From Natrinema salaciae (lineage in GTDB: Archaea > Halobacteriota > Halobacteria > Halobacteriales > Natrialbaceae): DNA of 64,000 nt. Positions within the stretch are counted from its first letter, which is position 1. Each line of letters starts with the position of its first letter. The stretch lies in NCBI RefSeq assembly GCF_900110865.1, contig NZ_FOFD01000004.1:301785-365784 (forward strand), in the 5' to 3' direction. The notes below the pieces were generated by a model. That model was not told the origin of the DNA and did not search any database. It saw nothing but the letters and a program-made list of their open reading frames with translations. The translations under genes were made by a program, and so were the position numbers. Of this stretch, positions 44,860-53,861 are shown in pieces.

Positions 44860-44912
44860 CCGATTCGTTCGGATAGCAACACCGATTGTCTTCCGGAACG
44901 TAGGGGCCGCCA

Positions 44913-45257
44913 ATGAGTGAACGCTCGCGACCGGTCTGGCCGGCGTATCCGCTGTCGGCGCTCGTCGCTGGCCTCGGCCACTGTTATCTCGGGCAGTGGA
45001 AACGCGGCGGCATCTGGTTCGTCCTGTACGGGCTCGCGATCGCGTTCCTGAGCGCGCGATCGTTGTCGGGCGCGCTCGAGCCGGGCGAGCCGTTCGTCGT
45101 GACGGCGCTGCAGGTCGACACGGTGAGCTATACCGACGTGGCAGTGCCGCTCGCGATTCTGTCGATCTGCCTGCTCGACGTGTATCTTATCGCTCTCACG
45201 AAGCGGGCCGCCGCCCGGACGGCCGGCGCGGACGAGGTCCGCTCGAACAGTTCCTGA
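44913..45257 (+). CDS. Small membrane protein, TM2-like
   Basis: A 114-residue protein with about three hydrophobic spans: 'YPLSALVAGLGHCYLGQWKRGGIWFVLYGLAIAFLSA' and 'VAVPLAILSICLLDVYLIALT'. The 'GxGHxYLGxWxRG' loop recalls TM2-type domains, where a short loop joins two helices. Function unknown. It is 53 nt after the previous gene in the same direction. Confidence 0.65.
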   Translation: MSERSRPVWPAYPLSALVAGLGHCYLGQWKRGGIWFVLYGLAIAFLSARSLSGALEPGEPFVVTALQVDTVSYTDVAVPLAILSICLLDVYLIALTKRAAARTAGADEVRSNSS

Positions 45258-45359
45258 TCGGGCCGGCGAAAACTGATCCCACTCGAGAGAGTGTCTCCAG
45301 CGTGAATATCGGCGTTACGGTGCCGCGTAGTTTTTGTACGCGTCCGACGAACGGTGCGT

Positions 45360-45779
45360 ATGGGACGTCTCAGTTCCGTCCTGCTCAAGGGAGTCGGCGT
45401 ACTCGTACTCGCACTCATCGCCCTGAGCGTCGTCGGAACGATCGTCGGAATCGCGCTCTCGGTTATCGTGGCCGTCCTCTCGGTGATCGTCTCGCTCGCC
45501 GTGCTGGGCGTGTTCGCGCTGGTCATCGTCGGGCTATTTTCGATGGTCAGCGACCGGCCGGCCAGCGCCGACGAACCGCGCGCGCCGCGGCGGTCCACCG
45601 AGCAGCCCGACCCCGAAGACCGCCTTCGCGATCGGTACGTCGAGGGCGAACTCGACGATGCCGAATTCGAACGAGAGCTCGAGCGCATTTTCGACCCGTC
45701 CGAGCGACGGGAGCGAGCGGAGACGGGACGCTCGGTCACTCGCGACGCCGCGAGCGATCGGCAGCTTCGAGATCGGTAA
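45360..45779 (+). CDS. SHOCT-domain membrane protein
   Basis: A 139-residue protein: two hydrophobic segments in the N-terminal half ('LLKGVGVLVLALIALSVVGTIVGIALSVIVAVL' and 'VSLAVLGVFALVIVGLFSMV'), a short linker, and the SHOCT motif 'DRLRDRYVEGELDDAEFERELERIF'. SHOCT proteins are common in haloarchaea, functions mostly unknown, perhaps oligomerisation. The ATG at 45360 is preferred over the GTG at 45354. Confidence 0.8.
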   Translation: MGRLSSVLLKGVGVLVLALIALSVVGTIVGIALSVIVAVLSVIVSLAVLGVFALVIVGLFSMVSDRPASADEPRAPRRSTEQPDPEDRLRDRYVEGELDDAEFERELERIFDPSERRERAETGRSVTRDAASDRQLRDR

Positions 45780-45971
45780 CCGAAACCGGCGGAAGCAAAC
45801 CGCACGAGGTCGAAGCGGAGCGGAACCGACGTTCGGTTCCGGACGATCCGTGCTGAGAGAACAGCACCGAGAAAACAGGGGGACTGTCCCCTCCAACAGC
45901 CGCCGCTCGAGATGCCGCCGTCGGGCGGCGGTGGACGTCACCCGAGCGAACGGGCGTCGACGGAGTCTGCG

Positions 45972-46403
45972 CTACAGGTCGTCCGGTTGGAACTCGTCGA
46001 ACAGCGCCGTGACGCGTCGTTCGATATCGTCTCGAATATCGCGAACAGTGTCGAGATCCTGCCCGTGGGGGTCGTCTAGTGCCCAGTCCCGAATATCGAC
46101 GTCGTCCGCGTCCAGTTCGAGTGTCGAACAGCCCATGGTGGCGACGACGTCGCATGACTCGAGTTCGTCGGTCGAGACGGTTCGCGGCGTCCGGTCCGAG
46201 AGATCGATGTCGAGTTCGTTCATGACTGTAACGACTTCCTCGTGCACGTCCTCGGCCGGGTGTGTACCACCCGTGATGATCTCGACGCTGTCGCCGAACG
46301 CGCGGCGGTCGCGCTCTCGCTCGGCGAACGCAGCCGACATCTGGCTGCGACCGGCATTCTGCACACACACGAACCCCAGTTTCGTCGTCGATGCCGTTCC
46401 CAT
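45972..46403 (-). CDS. Low-molecular-weight phosphatase / arsenate reductase (ArsC-like)
   Basis: A 143-residue protein: 'TTKLGFVCVQNAGRSQMSAAFAERE' contains the P-loop CxxNAGRS (Cys13 nucleophile), and 'DPHGQDLDTVRDIRDDI' gives the general acid Asp region. The 'CVQNAGRS' and 'GGTHPAEDVHEEVV' sequences are as in thioredoxin-coupled arsenate reductases. It would reduce arsenate to arsenite for export, but no ars efflux gene is adjacent. A TATA-like 'CTTAAG' is about 27 nt upstream of the ATG, so leaderless. Confidence 0.88.
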   Translation of the reverse strand: MGTASTTKLGFVCVQNAGRSQMSAAFAERERDRRAFGDSVEIITGGTHPAEDVHEEVVTVMNELDIDLSDRTPRTVSTDELESCDVVATMGCSTLELDADDVDIRDWALDDPHGQDLDTVRDIRDDIERRVTALFDEFQPDDL

Positions 46404-46707
46404 GGTCGAGCCCCTCATTACGGCATCTTAAGGGTTCGTATGAGGAATACGCTGTTCCCTATAGCACTCCATAGTAGTCGCGTCAGGCTCCGAGAACCGG
46501 TATCGGTCACGGAATGGGGCCAGCGATAGTCACGACTCCCGCGATCCGTCAAGGGCGACGAGGACGGCGGTGGCGCGTGGTGTCGCTCAATATTTTCGCC
46601 ACTCCCCCGAGCGCCCCTATAAATCCGCGGTATCGATGGCGGCTACCTCGACGGATCGCGTTGGATAAATCGACGAAGAAAAGCGTTTGGCGAGTATACC
46701 TCCGGTA
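46404..46707. other. Divergent promoter region
   Basis: A 304-bp gap between the leftward arsenate reductase-like gene and the rightward beta-CASP gene. Leftward signal: CTTAAG around 46430. Rightward signal: 'CTATAAATC' at 46617-46625, giving a transcript with a leader of about 60 nt. No gene found. Confidence 0.5.
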
Positions 46708-47940
46708 ATGGATGTTCAGTTTCTCGGCGGCGCACGCGAGATCGGCCGAAGCGCCATTCTCGTGGACGATTCTCTGCTCCTCGATTTCGGGATGCTGACG
46801 GACAATCCCCCGCAGTTTCCGGTCGAAACGCCGGCCCCCGACGCGGTCGTCGTCTCACACGGGCACCTCGATCACGTCGGCACGATACCGTCCCTGCTTT
46901 CCGGTGACGCACGGCCGCCGATTCACTGGACACCTCCGACGTACGAGCTAACGCTGACGCTCGCGCGGGACACGCTCAAACTGCACGGGGGCACGTACAA
47001 CTGTCCGTTTACCGAGACCGATCTCAAGCGCGTCACGCAGGTCTCGAAAACGCACGGGTATCGGGACTCCTTCGAAGCGGCCGGCTACGACGTGACGTTC
47101 TACAATGCGGGACACATTCCGGGAAGCGCTCACGTACTCGTCGACGATGGAGCAACGCGACTGTTGTATACTGGTGACTTCCACACTGCCGACCAGCGCC
47201 TTGTCTCGGGAACGACTGCACGACCCGACGCCGACGTCGTCGTTTGCGAGAGCACCTACTCCGACGTCGAGCACGAGGACCGGTCCGTGGTGGAGGAGCG
47301 ATTCGCCGAGAGCGTCGAGACGACGCTGTGGGAGGGCGGCACGGTCGTCGTCCCCGCGTTCGCGATTGGGCGGACACAGGAGATGATGCTCATCTGTGAC
47401 GCCTACGACATCCCCTGTTACGTCGACGGGATGGGGAAGCGGGTTACCGAGATGCTCCAGCAGTATCCCGCGTTCGTTCGCGACGCAGACGCGTTTCGAC
47501 GGGCAAAATCCCACGCACGGTTCGTCACCGGGCGTAACGGCCAGCGAAAGCGGATTACTGACCAGAAGGCAGCGATCATCACCACCAGCGGTATGCTGTC
47601 TGGTGGCCCCGTCGTGACTTACATTCCCGAAATCCGGGCGAATCCGACGAACAAAGTCACCATGACCGGCTATCAGGTCGAGGGGACGCCCGGTCGGGAA
47701 CTGCTCGAGACCGGCAGCGCCGAATTCGACGGCCGCGTGATGCCAGTCAGCGCGCAGGTCGATCAGTACGATTTTTCCGCGCACGCGGACCGGGACGGGA
47801 TCGACGCGTTCCTCGAGTCCTACGCGGACGCGACGGTGCTGGTCAATCACGGCGACCGCTGCGAGGCGTTCGCCGCGGAGCTGCGCGCGGACGGCTACGA
47901 CGCCAGCGCACCGGATCTGGGAGCCCGGCTCGAGAGCTGA
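46708..47940 (+). CDS. Beta-CASP MBL ribonuclease (aCPSF2-like)
   Basis: A 410-residue nuclease of the CPSF73/RNase J superfamily without the KH domains of aCPSF1. Metal motif 'HGHLDHVG' (51-58), 'GHIPGSAH', 'LYTGDFHTADQ' and the beta-CASP end 'TTSGMLSGGPVVTYIP' plus 'DFSAHADRDGI' are complete, so it should be active on RNA in maturation or decay. The ATG at 46708 starts exactly at the first strand 'MDVQFLGGAREIG'. A frame to 46687 begins at a weaker codon. Confidence 0.92.
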   Translation: MDVQFLGGAREIGRSAILVDDSLLLDFGMLTDNPPQFPVETPAPDAVVVSHGHLDHVGTIPSLLSGDARPPIHWTPPTYELTLTLARDTLKLHGGTYNCPFTETDLKRVTQVSKTHGYRDSFEAAGYDVTFYNAGHIPGSAHVLVDDGATRLLYTGDFHTADQRLVSGTTARPDADVVVCESTYSDVEHEDRSVVEERFAESVETTLWEGGTVVVPAFAIGRTQEMMLICDAYDIPCYVDGMGKRVTEMLQQYPAFVRDADAFRRAKSHARFVTGRNGQRKRITDQKAAIITTSGMLSGGPVVTYIPEIRANPTNKVTMTGYQVEGTPGRELLETGSAEFDGRVMPVSAQVDQYDFSAHADRDGIDAFLESYADATVLVNHGDRCEAFAAELRADGYDASAPDLGARLES

Positions 47941-48036
47941 GTCCCAGCCGCTGCGACGAGCGACCACAGCGCCAGCAAACTGGCCATCGCCAGTCCGGCA
48001 CGTTCAACGCGCACGGTTTTCCCCTGTGTCGTCGTC

Positions 48037-48483
48037 GTGACCGCCGTGACTGATTCCGATTCGAACGCCGGTCCCGACGCGGACGTCGACATCGATCCGG
48101 GCGACCTCGAGTTGAGCGACGCCGAACAGGACGCCCTCCACGAACTCCAGTTGGGGATCGAGCACGTCTACCGCGCCTACGGCACCTTGCTCGAATTCCA
48201 TCACGAACTCGGCCACGCGATGGATCGGATGGGCGACGCCGAGGACCGGCTCCGCGAGGCCGGTCACGAGGAGTGGGCGAACGCCCTCCGTGACGACCAC
48301 CTCCCCGCGGGTGCGATCAGCGACCAGTGGACGTTCGAACTCGTCGAGGAGTTCTCGACGGAGTTCCTCGAGGACGTCGACGCGTTCGAGGACACCGTCC
48401 GAGAGAAGCTGGCCGACGGGATCGACCACGTGACCGAACGCCGGCAGAAACGCCGGTTGCGCGATCGGTCCGAAGACGACTGA
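48037..48483 (+). CDS. Conserved haloarchaeal helical protein
   Basis: A 148-residue acidic helical protein with GTG start (48037; a second in-frame GTG is at 48046): 'LSDAEQDALHELQLGIEHVYRAYGTLLEFHHELGHAMDRMGDAEDRLREAGHEEWANALRDDHLPAGAISDQWTFELVEEFS' in pieces shows a long helical hairpin. Family unnamed to me, common in haloarchaea. Predicted soluble. No operon partner. Confidence 0.75.
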   Translation: MTAVTDSDSNAGPDADVDIDPGDLELSDAEQDALHELQLGIEHVYRAYGTLLEFHHELGHAMDRMGDAEDRLREAGHEEWANALRDDHLPAGAISDQWTFELVEEFSTEFLEDVDAFEDTVREKLADGIDHVTERRQKRRLRDRSEDD

Positions 48484-48598
48484 CCGGGCCGCGAGCCGAG
48501 CGGCCGGCCGCTCGAGAACGCCGTCGTCACCGTGTGGACGGCGCGGGAACGCGTTCCGGAGGGACGCGGCGGTGACCACCGGCGACCGCCGCGAGCGC

Positions 48599-49948
48599 TC
48601 AGAGCTCGCCGCCGCAGAACGGACAGAAGTTGTAGACGCCGTCCGAGGGGATCTCTTCCTCGCAGTCGGGACACGTCTCGACGGGCGTTTCGTCGGGGAC
48701 GTACTGATCGAAGTCGTCGACGAATATTCGGGTGTCGGACGCGGTCCCATCGGTGCCTGCGGCCACGTCCGTGCCGTCCTTCTCGACGGTCGAGGCCGCC
48801 GCGCCCGGTCCCCCGAGCGGTGCGCTCGCGGGCTGTTCGCGCTCGTCGGACGTCTCCTCGGCACTCGCGGATCGGTCGTCGTCCGCCGACGCGTCCGTGG
48901 TGGCCTCGGCCGGCGAACTCGAGTCGTCGGTGCCGGGCGAACTCGCGCCGCCGCGAGGAGCGGCGTCCGTTCCCGGGCTGGACGGCACGACCTCGCGGGC
49001 GGTTCCCGAACGTTGCCTCGCGGTCGATCTATCGCCCGACCGAGCCGCGTTCGAGGACGCTCGACCGGCACCTGTCGGCTGCCGACCGGACGGCTCCGAC
49101 CCGTCCCGCGAGGTGAGGGCGACGAACACGGCTCCGGGTCTCGGGAGCGACCGGGCCCGCGAGGTGAGGGCGACGAACACGGCTCCGGGTCTCGGGAGCG
49201 ACCGGGCCCGCGAGGTGAGGGCGGCAATCGCGTCCGAGGACTTCGGGAGCAACCAGTCGGGCTCCCACCGCGACTGCCTGCTGTAGACCGTACCGACGCC
49301 GTAGAGTACCGCGACGGAGAGCGGAACGGCGATCACGGCGGCCCGTCCCGCCGGGGAACTCCATCCGACCGCGACCGCGTCCGTCGTCCGAACGACCGGT
49401 CGACCCGAACCGAGCATTTCGCCGGCGAGGTCGACCAGCACGGCGACGGCCGGAAGCGCCGTGAGGGAGCCGGCGACGAAACTCGTTCGCCCGCGGTCCT
49501 CGCGGAGCGAATCGATCGCGATCGTTCGGAACGCCAGCGCGTTCGCCGAAACCGCGACGGGGAGAAGGAGCCACGACGACGGCCGCAGCGAGCCAGTCTG
49601 CCAGAACGCGTACCCGATCGGGACGACGATACCGACGACCGGGACGAGTAACACGGGAAGCGGGCTGACGTCGTCGAACCACGATTCGAAGCAGTGGCGG
49701 TAGCCGGTGACGAGGTGTCCGCCGCCGGTGACGAGTACCACCAGCGCCCCGAACCCGATCACGACGGTCGCGATTTCCGGAATCGTCTCACTGGCGCCTG
49801 CGGCGTCGAGCGCGACGCCGACGACGGCGGCGACGAGTTCGGCGAGCGCCAGGGTGAAAAACGTCACCAGCAACGCGACGGGAACCGCGCCCAGTTCCAG
49901 GAGAACGAGTGTCCCGTGATCGGTACCAGATCGGATCGGGAGTCGCAT
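48599..49948 (-). CDS. Zinc-ribbon membrane protein with internal tandem repeat
   Basis: A 449-residue protein. About six membrane spans fill residues 10-235 ('LLELGAVPVALLVTFFTLALAELVAAVV', 'IATVVIGFGALVVLVTGGGHLVTG' and more). A linker holds a 17-residue repeat ('ALTSRARSLPRPGAVFV' twice, then a partial third), then a Ser/Glu-rich acidic tail ending in a zinc ribbon 'CPDCEEEIPSDGVYNFCPFCGGEL'. It is divergent from the FHA gene at 50135 across a 186-bp region. The zinc ribbon resembles those of the FHA protein. Function unknown. Confidence 0.75.
   Translation of the reverse strand: MRLPIRSGTDHGTLVLLELGAVPVALLVTFFTLALAELVAAVVGVALDAAGASETIPEIATVVIGFGALVVLVTGGGHLVTGYRHCFESWFDDVSPLPVLLVPVVGIVVPIGYAFWQTGSLRPSSWLLLPVAVSANALAFRTIAIDSLREDRGRTSFVAGSLTALPAVAVLVDLAGEMLGSGRPVVRTTDAVAVGWSSPAGRAAVIAVPLSVAVLYGVGTVYSRQSRWEPDWLLPKSSDAIAALTSRARSLPRPGAVFVALTSRARSLPRPGAVFVALTSRDGSEPSGRQPTGAGRASSNAARSGDRSTARQRSGTAREVVPSSPGTDAAPRGGASSPGTDDSSSPAEATTDASADDDRSASAEETSDEREQPASAPLGGPGAAASTVEKDGTDVAAGTDGTASDTRIFVDDFDQYVPDETPVETCPDCEEEIPSDGVYNFCPFCGGEL
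49105..49224. repeat. 51-bp tandem repeat inside a coding region
   Basis: A 51-bp unit is present 2.3 times, with starts at 49105, 49156 and 49207. The first two copies are identical and the third diverges after about 18 bp. Since 51 is a multiple of 3 it adds 17 residues per copy to the linker of the membrane protein. Confidence 0.9.
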
Positions 49949-50134
49949 CGTATCCCGATATATTGTGTCTGACGTAAATAATTAGTGTTTGTTGATATGG
50001 ACGTCTCCCGGAGCGGTGGTTTGCGGCTGTAGAGGCTCACTGCGCCCAATATCGCGAGCACCACAGCAAGACAAAAAACACTCCAGTTCTGGCATACTTT
50101 TTTCTATTGTGACTGAGAAAGTGCGCTGAATACC

Positions 50135-51136
50135 ATGGCAGAACAGATCGAATTCAGCTGCGTCTCGTGTGAAACGACCTTCGATCCATCCCCGACTGGT
50201 GGTTTCTGTCCGAACTGTGATACCCCACACCCGGACTACGAAGCACCGAACGGCGACGGAGCAGACGGCACCGAAGCGGACGGTGACGAGAGCGATCCCG
50301 AGACCGATGACGAGGCCGCGGACGACGACGCGGTCGAAGTGGAATACGCCGAAGACGAAGAAGACGAGGCGGAGACCGGCGCTGAAGACGTCGCAGACGA
50401 AGACAACGAAGGCGACGAAGACGAGGCGGAAACCGTCGACGACGAAGCGGACGAGACGGAGGCCGACGTCGACGAGGCCGAAGACGACGAAGCCGACGCG
50501 GAAGACGCCGCCGATACCGACGACGAAGCCGACGCGGAAGACGCCGAAGACGAAGCGGACGAGACGGAGGCCGACGTCGACGAAGCGGACGACGAACCGG
50601 CGACGATCGAGTGCCAGTCGTGTGACTCGACGGTCGACGCGGCGGCGGCGTTCTGTCCGAACTGCGGGACGGAACTCGAGGACGAAGACGAGAGCGAGGC
50701 GGACGAGTCGGTCGAACTCACCGCGTGTCCGGACTGCGGGAACGCGGTCGACGACGAGTCGTTCTGCCCGAGCTGCGGAACGGATCTGGATGCGATCCGC
50801 GAGGGCGGCGCGGGCGACGAGGACGACGTCCCCGAGGAAGTCACGCTCGAGGTAGACGGCGAGCAGTACACCTTCGGCGACGGTGACGTGTTCGGCCGGC
50901 GGGACGAGGAGTGGCTCGCCGATCTGGTCGCGGCCAGCGGCGGCCGCGAGGAAGCGAGGTACCTCTCGAGCGAGCACCTCGAGTTCTCGGTCGCGGACGA
51001 CGGCGTCTACGTGACCGACGTCAGTACGAACGGGACGGCGCTCAACGGAACCGCGATGGACGGTTCCGAAGCGAAACTCGAGGACGGAGACACGCTCGAA
51101 CTCGCCGACCGCGCGGAAATCGACGTGCACCTGTAA
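50135..51136 (+). CDS. Zinc-ribbon and FHA-domain protein with acidic repeats
   Basis: A 333-residue cytoplasmic protein. Zinc ribbon 1 has C9, C12, C25, C28. Then comes a very acidic repetitive region (about 38-155) built from units like 'DEADETEADVDEA' and 'DEADAEDA'. Two more zinc ribbons follow ('CQSCDS...CPNCG' and 'CPDCGN...CPSCG'), then an FHA domain (about 239-333) with GRR, 'SSEHLEF' and 'STNGTALNG', the phosphothreonine-binding residues. It is probably a reader of phosphorylated partners. Operon with the next genes is uncertain, as 193 nt and an own promoter separate it from the VWA gene. Confidence 0.88.
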   Translation: MAEQIEFSCVSCETTFDPSPTGGFCPNCDTPHPDYEAPNGDGADGTEADGDESDPETDDEAADDDAVEVEYAEDEEDEAETGAEDVADEDNEGDEDEAETVDDEADETEADVDEAEDDEADAEDAADTDDEADAEDAEDEADETEADVDEADDEPATIECQSCDSTVDAAAAFCPNCGTELEDEDESEADESVELTACPDCGNAVDDESFCPSCGTDLDAIREGGAGDEDDVPEEVTLEVDGEQYTFGDGDVFGRRDEEWLADLVAASGGREEARYLSSEHLEFSVADDGVYVTDVSTNGTALNGTAMDGSEAKLEDGDTLELADRAEIDVHL

Positions 51137-51297
51137 CGGGGTCGACGGCGACGCCTCGAGCGACCAGCGGCCGACGCGATACCCGCAGCACCTCGAGAGG
51201 GAGACTGGAGTCGAGCGGCGCGCGGATCGTTTTCTTCGACGCCTCGCCAGAATCGAATCATGTCAGATCAGATCAAATACCAGCGAAAAAGTTATCA

Positions 51298-51319
51298 GAT
51301 CATACTGGGACGTATGATC
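51298..51319 (+). promoter_or_regulatory. Perfect palindrome in the VWA promoter
   Basis: GATCATAC-6 nt-GTATGATC, 8-bp perfect arms, ends 11 nt before the ATG of the VWA gene. An AT-rich 'GAAAAAGTTATC' box lies just upstream (51285-51296) and could be the TATA element. Two further GATC-rich copies ('TCAGATCAGATC') lie near 51263-51274. It is a strong candidate operator for the kinase/phosphatase operon. Confidence 0.6.
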
Positions 51320-51329
51320 AGTTACCGAG

Positions 51330-52538
51330 ATGACGACCGACTTCTCAGTGGAACTCAATCGACCGTACGTCCCGGAGAACGGTGGCGGAATCACCTGTGA
51401 ACTCACTATCGAACCGGGCGAGGACGCCCGTGACGAACCGACCGAGCGACACATCGCGCTCTGTATCGACAGTAGCGGGTCGATGTCGTACAAGAAGATG
51501 GATCAGGTCCGCGACGCGACGAACCTCGTTTTCGGGCTGTTGAACGATCAGGACTACCTGAGCATCGTTACGTTCGATACCGAGGTCGACGTCATCATGG
51601 ACGCGACCCGGTGGGGCGATATCGACCGCAGCGAGGCCGAGGGATACCTCGACGAGATCGAGACCCGCGGCGGGACCGACATCTACGCCGGCCTCGAGGA
51701 GGCGCGAAAGTCGCTCCGCGGCCTCGACGAGGGCGAGGGAATCGCGAAGCGGATCCTGCTGCTCTCGGACGGACGCGACATCCGGCTCGAGGAACCGGAC
51801 TTCGAGCCGCTCGCGAAGGCGACCGCGGACGGCGGCACCTCGATCTACTCCGCCGGTATCGGGTCGAACTACGACAAGGGCATCATTCGGACGCTGGGCG
51901 AACACTCCCAGGGCCAGTGGGCGCACGTGGAGAACCCGACGGACATCAGGTCGTTCTTCGGAGACGTCGTGCAGGAGGCGTCGACGGTCGTCGCGAACAA
52001 CCCCGAACTGGTGATCGACCTGGAGGAGGGCTGCGAGGTCGGCGACGTCTACCGTCGACTCCCGCAGGTCCAGGAGGTCGACGTCGAGTACGCGGCGGGG
52101 AGCGCGATCGTGGGACTCCCGGACCTGCTGGACCGCGAGAAACAGCAGCTCGTCCTGACCATGGACGCTCCCGCGGGCGAGCTCGGGACGACTCCAGCGA
52201 TCGCCGACGTCGAACTACGGGCCGGGTCGGCATCGGCGACGACCGATATCTCGGTCTCGTACACCGACGACGAGGAGAAACTGGCCACGCAGAACGAAGA
52301 CGTCACCCTCACCTATCGCGAGACCGACCTCCGCACTCGCATCGCCCACGCCGACGACGACGACGAGCTGGACGAGGTGAAGGACCTGATCGACGAGACC
52401 GAGGTCATCACCGGCGAGACGGAGATCACGGACGCGCTCAGGGAGAACGTCACCCGGATCGAAGAGGGCGACGAGGAGGAGGTGCGCGAAATTCAGGAGA
52501 ACACGACGGTCGTCTACGACGCCGGTCGGTTCGACTGA
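51330..52538 (+). CDS. VWA-domain protein
   Basis: A 402-residue cytoplasmic protein. The VWA domain (about 38-215) has a complete metal-ion site: DSSGS at 47-51, Thr116 ('RGGTDIYAG') and Asp147 ('LLLSDGRDI'). A beta-rich region (about 220-310) and an acidic helical tail follow, like the arrangement in other VWA proteins associated with kinases. It has no signal peptide. It starts the operon with the kinase and phosphatase genes (48 nt to the next). It probably serves as a phosphoprotein scaffold or substrate. Confidence 0.9.
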   Translation: MTTDFSVELNRPYVPENGGGITCELTIEPGEDARDEPTERHIALCIDSSGSMSYKKMDQVRDATNLVFGLLNDQDYLSIVTFDTEVDVIMDATRWGDIDRSEAEGYLDEIETRGGTDIYAGLEEARKSLRGLDEGEGIAKRILLLSDGRDIRLEEPDFEPLAKATADGGTSIYSAGIGSNYDKGIIRTLGEHSQGQWAHVENPTDIRSFFGDVVQEASTVVANNPELVIDLEEGCEVGDVYRRLPQVQEVDVEYAAGSAIVGLPDLLDREKQQLVLTMDAPAGELGTTPAIADVELRAGSASATTDISVSYTDDEEKLATQNEDVTLTYRETDLRTRIAHADDDDELDEVKDLIDETEVITGETEITDALRENVTRIEEGDEEEVREIQENTTVVYDAGRFD

Positions 52539-52586
52539 GCGGGTGGACGACACTTCGGCGGACGATCGGAAATACAGTAGCTATCA

Positions 52587-53861
52587 ATGAGCATGTCAGA
52601 GCCAACAGTCGGGGACGAACTCGCCGACCGATACGAGATTCACGAACAGCTCGGGAGAGGCGGCTTCGGCGTCGTCTGGGACGCGACCGACACCGACACG
52701 GGGCGATCGGTCGCCCTGAAACATCCCAACTACGGCGGGAACGCGCCGGACGACCTCGTCGACAAGTACTTCGAGCGGGAGACGGACGTCCTCGAGGACA
52801 TCCGCGACGCGGGCGGCCATCCGAACATCATGGGGTACTACGGGACGGAACGCGGGTTCGGGATGCCGGTACTCGTCGTCGAGTCGATCGACGGCGACGA
52901 ACTCGGTACCGTCGTCCGGAACAACGATCCGATCACCGACGACGACGAAGTCCGCGAGATCGGAATCGGGGTCTGTGACGCGCTGTCGTTCCTCCACGAC
53001 CACGACCTCATCTACCGGGACCTCAAGCCGGACAACATCATGATCGACGACACCAGGGAGCCGAAGATCATCGACTTCACCACGGCCAAGGGGTTCGTTC
53101 CCGAACGGGGCGGTGCCGAGTTCACGACGGGGACGTCCTCGGGTTCCGCGGCCGGGGAGTCGAACGCGGACTCGACCGTTCCGGGGGAGTTCAAGCCGCC
53201 GGAACTGAATCAGGGCTCGGAGCAGCGGCAGGGACCCTGGAGCGACGTCTACTCGATCGGGAAGATCCTCTGTTTCCTCAAGGTCGGCTGGGTTCCCGAC
53301 GACGACGGCGTCGCACCCTCGGACTTCGGCATCGACACGGCACCGTACATGGACGAGATCATCCGACGATCGACCCGGCACGATACCGTCGATCGGTATC
53401 CCAACGCGTCCGTGCTCAAACGGTCCCTCGAGAACCGTGACGCGACGATGCCGACCCAGGCGTCGGTCCACTGGCTCGGCCGCGACGACCGGTGGACGAT
53501 CAGTCCGGGCGACACCATCGGCAGGGAGACGCCGGACGGGCCGCGGCCCTCGATCATGCTCGAGGACGATCGGCACAAGGCCCTCTCGGCCGTCCACTGC
53601 CGGTTCGACACCGACGACCGAGGGAACTGGACGGTGATCGATACCAGTCTCAACGGCACCTACATCAGCAAACACGACGAACGGGAGTGGCACCTCCTGC
53701 TTTCGGAGGCCGGACAGGAGCGCCAGCAGCGCCACGACAAGTCGGTCCCCGACGACCTCGAGGCGTCGAGCGAACTCGAGAGCGGCGACACCATCGCGCT
53801 GGTCAGTCCCTCGTATCCGGAACGGTTCTACTTCCAGTTCGATCAACAACCCGCGGAATGA
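52587..53861 (+). CDS. Ser/Thr protein kinase fused to an FHA domain
   Basis: A 424-residue protein. The Hanks-type kinase domain has a glycine loop GRGGFG (23-28), Lys45, catalytic 'YRDLKPDN' (143-150, Tyr for His) and 'DFT' (163-165) for DFG. The activation region is Ser/Thr-rich ('TGTSSGSAAGESNADST'). Residues 300-420 form an FHA domain with GR (312-313), 'LSAVH' (333-337) and 'SLNGT' (354-358). There is a ~35-residue insertion after NGT. The stop overlaps the PP2C start by ATGA. Confidence 0.93.
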   Translation: MSMSEPTVGDELADRYEIHEQLGRGGFGVVWDATDTDTGRSVALKHPNYGGNAPDDLVDKYFERETDVLEDIRDAGGHPNIMGYYGTERGFGMPVLVVESIDGDELGTVVRNNDPITDDDEVREIGIGVCDALSFLHDHDLIYRDLKPDNIMIDDTREPKIIDFTTAKGFVPERGGAEFTTGTSSGSAAGESNADSTVPGEFKPPELNQGSEQRQGPWSDVYSIGKILCFLKVGWVPDDDGVAPSDFGIDTAPYMDEIIRRSTRHDTVDRYPNASVLKRSLENRDATMPTQASVHWLGRDDRWTISPGDTIGRETPDGPRPSIMLEDDRHKALSAVHCRFDTDDRGNWTVIDTSLNGTYISKHDEREWHLLLSEAGQERQQRHDKSVPDDLEASSELESGDTIALVSPSYPERFYFQFDQQPAE

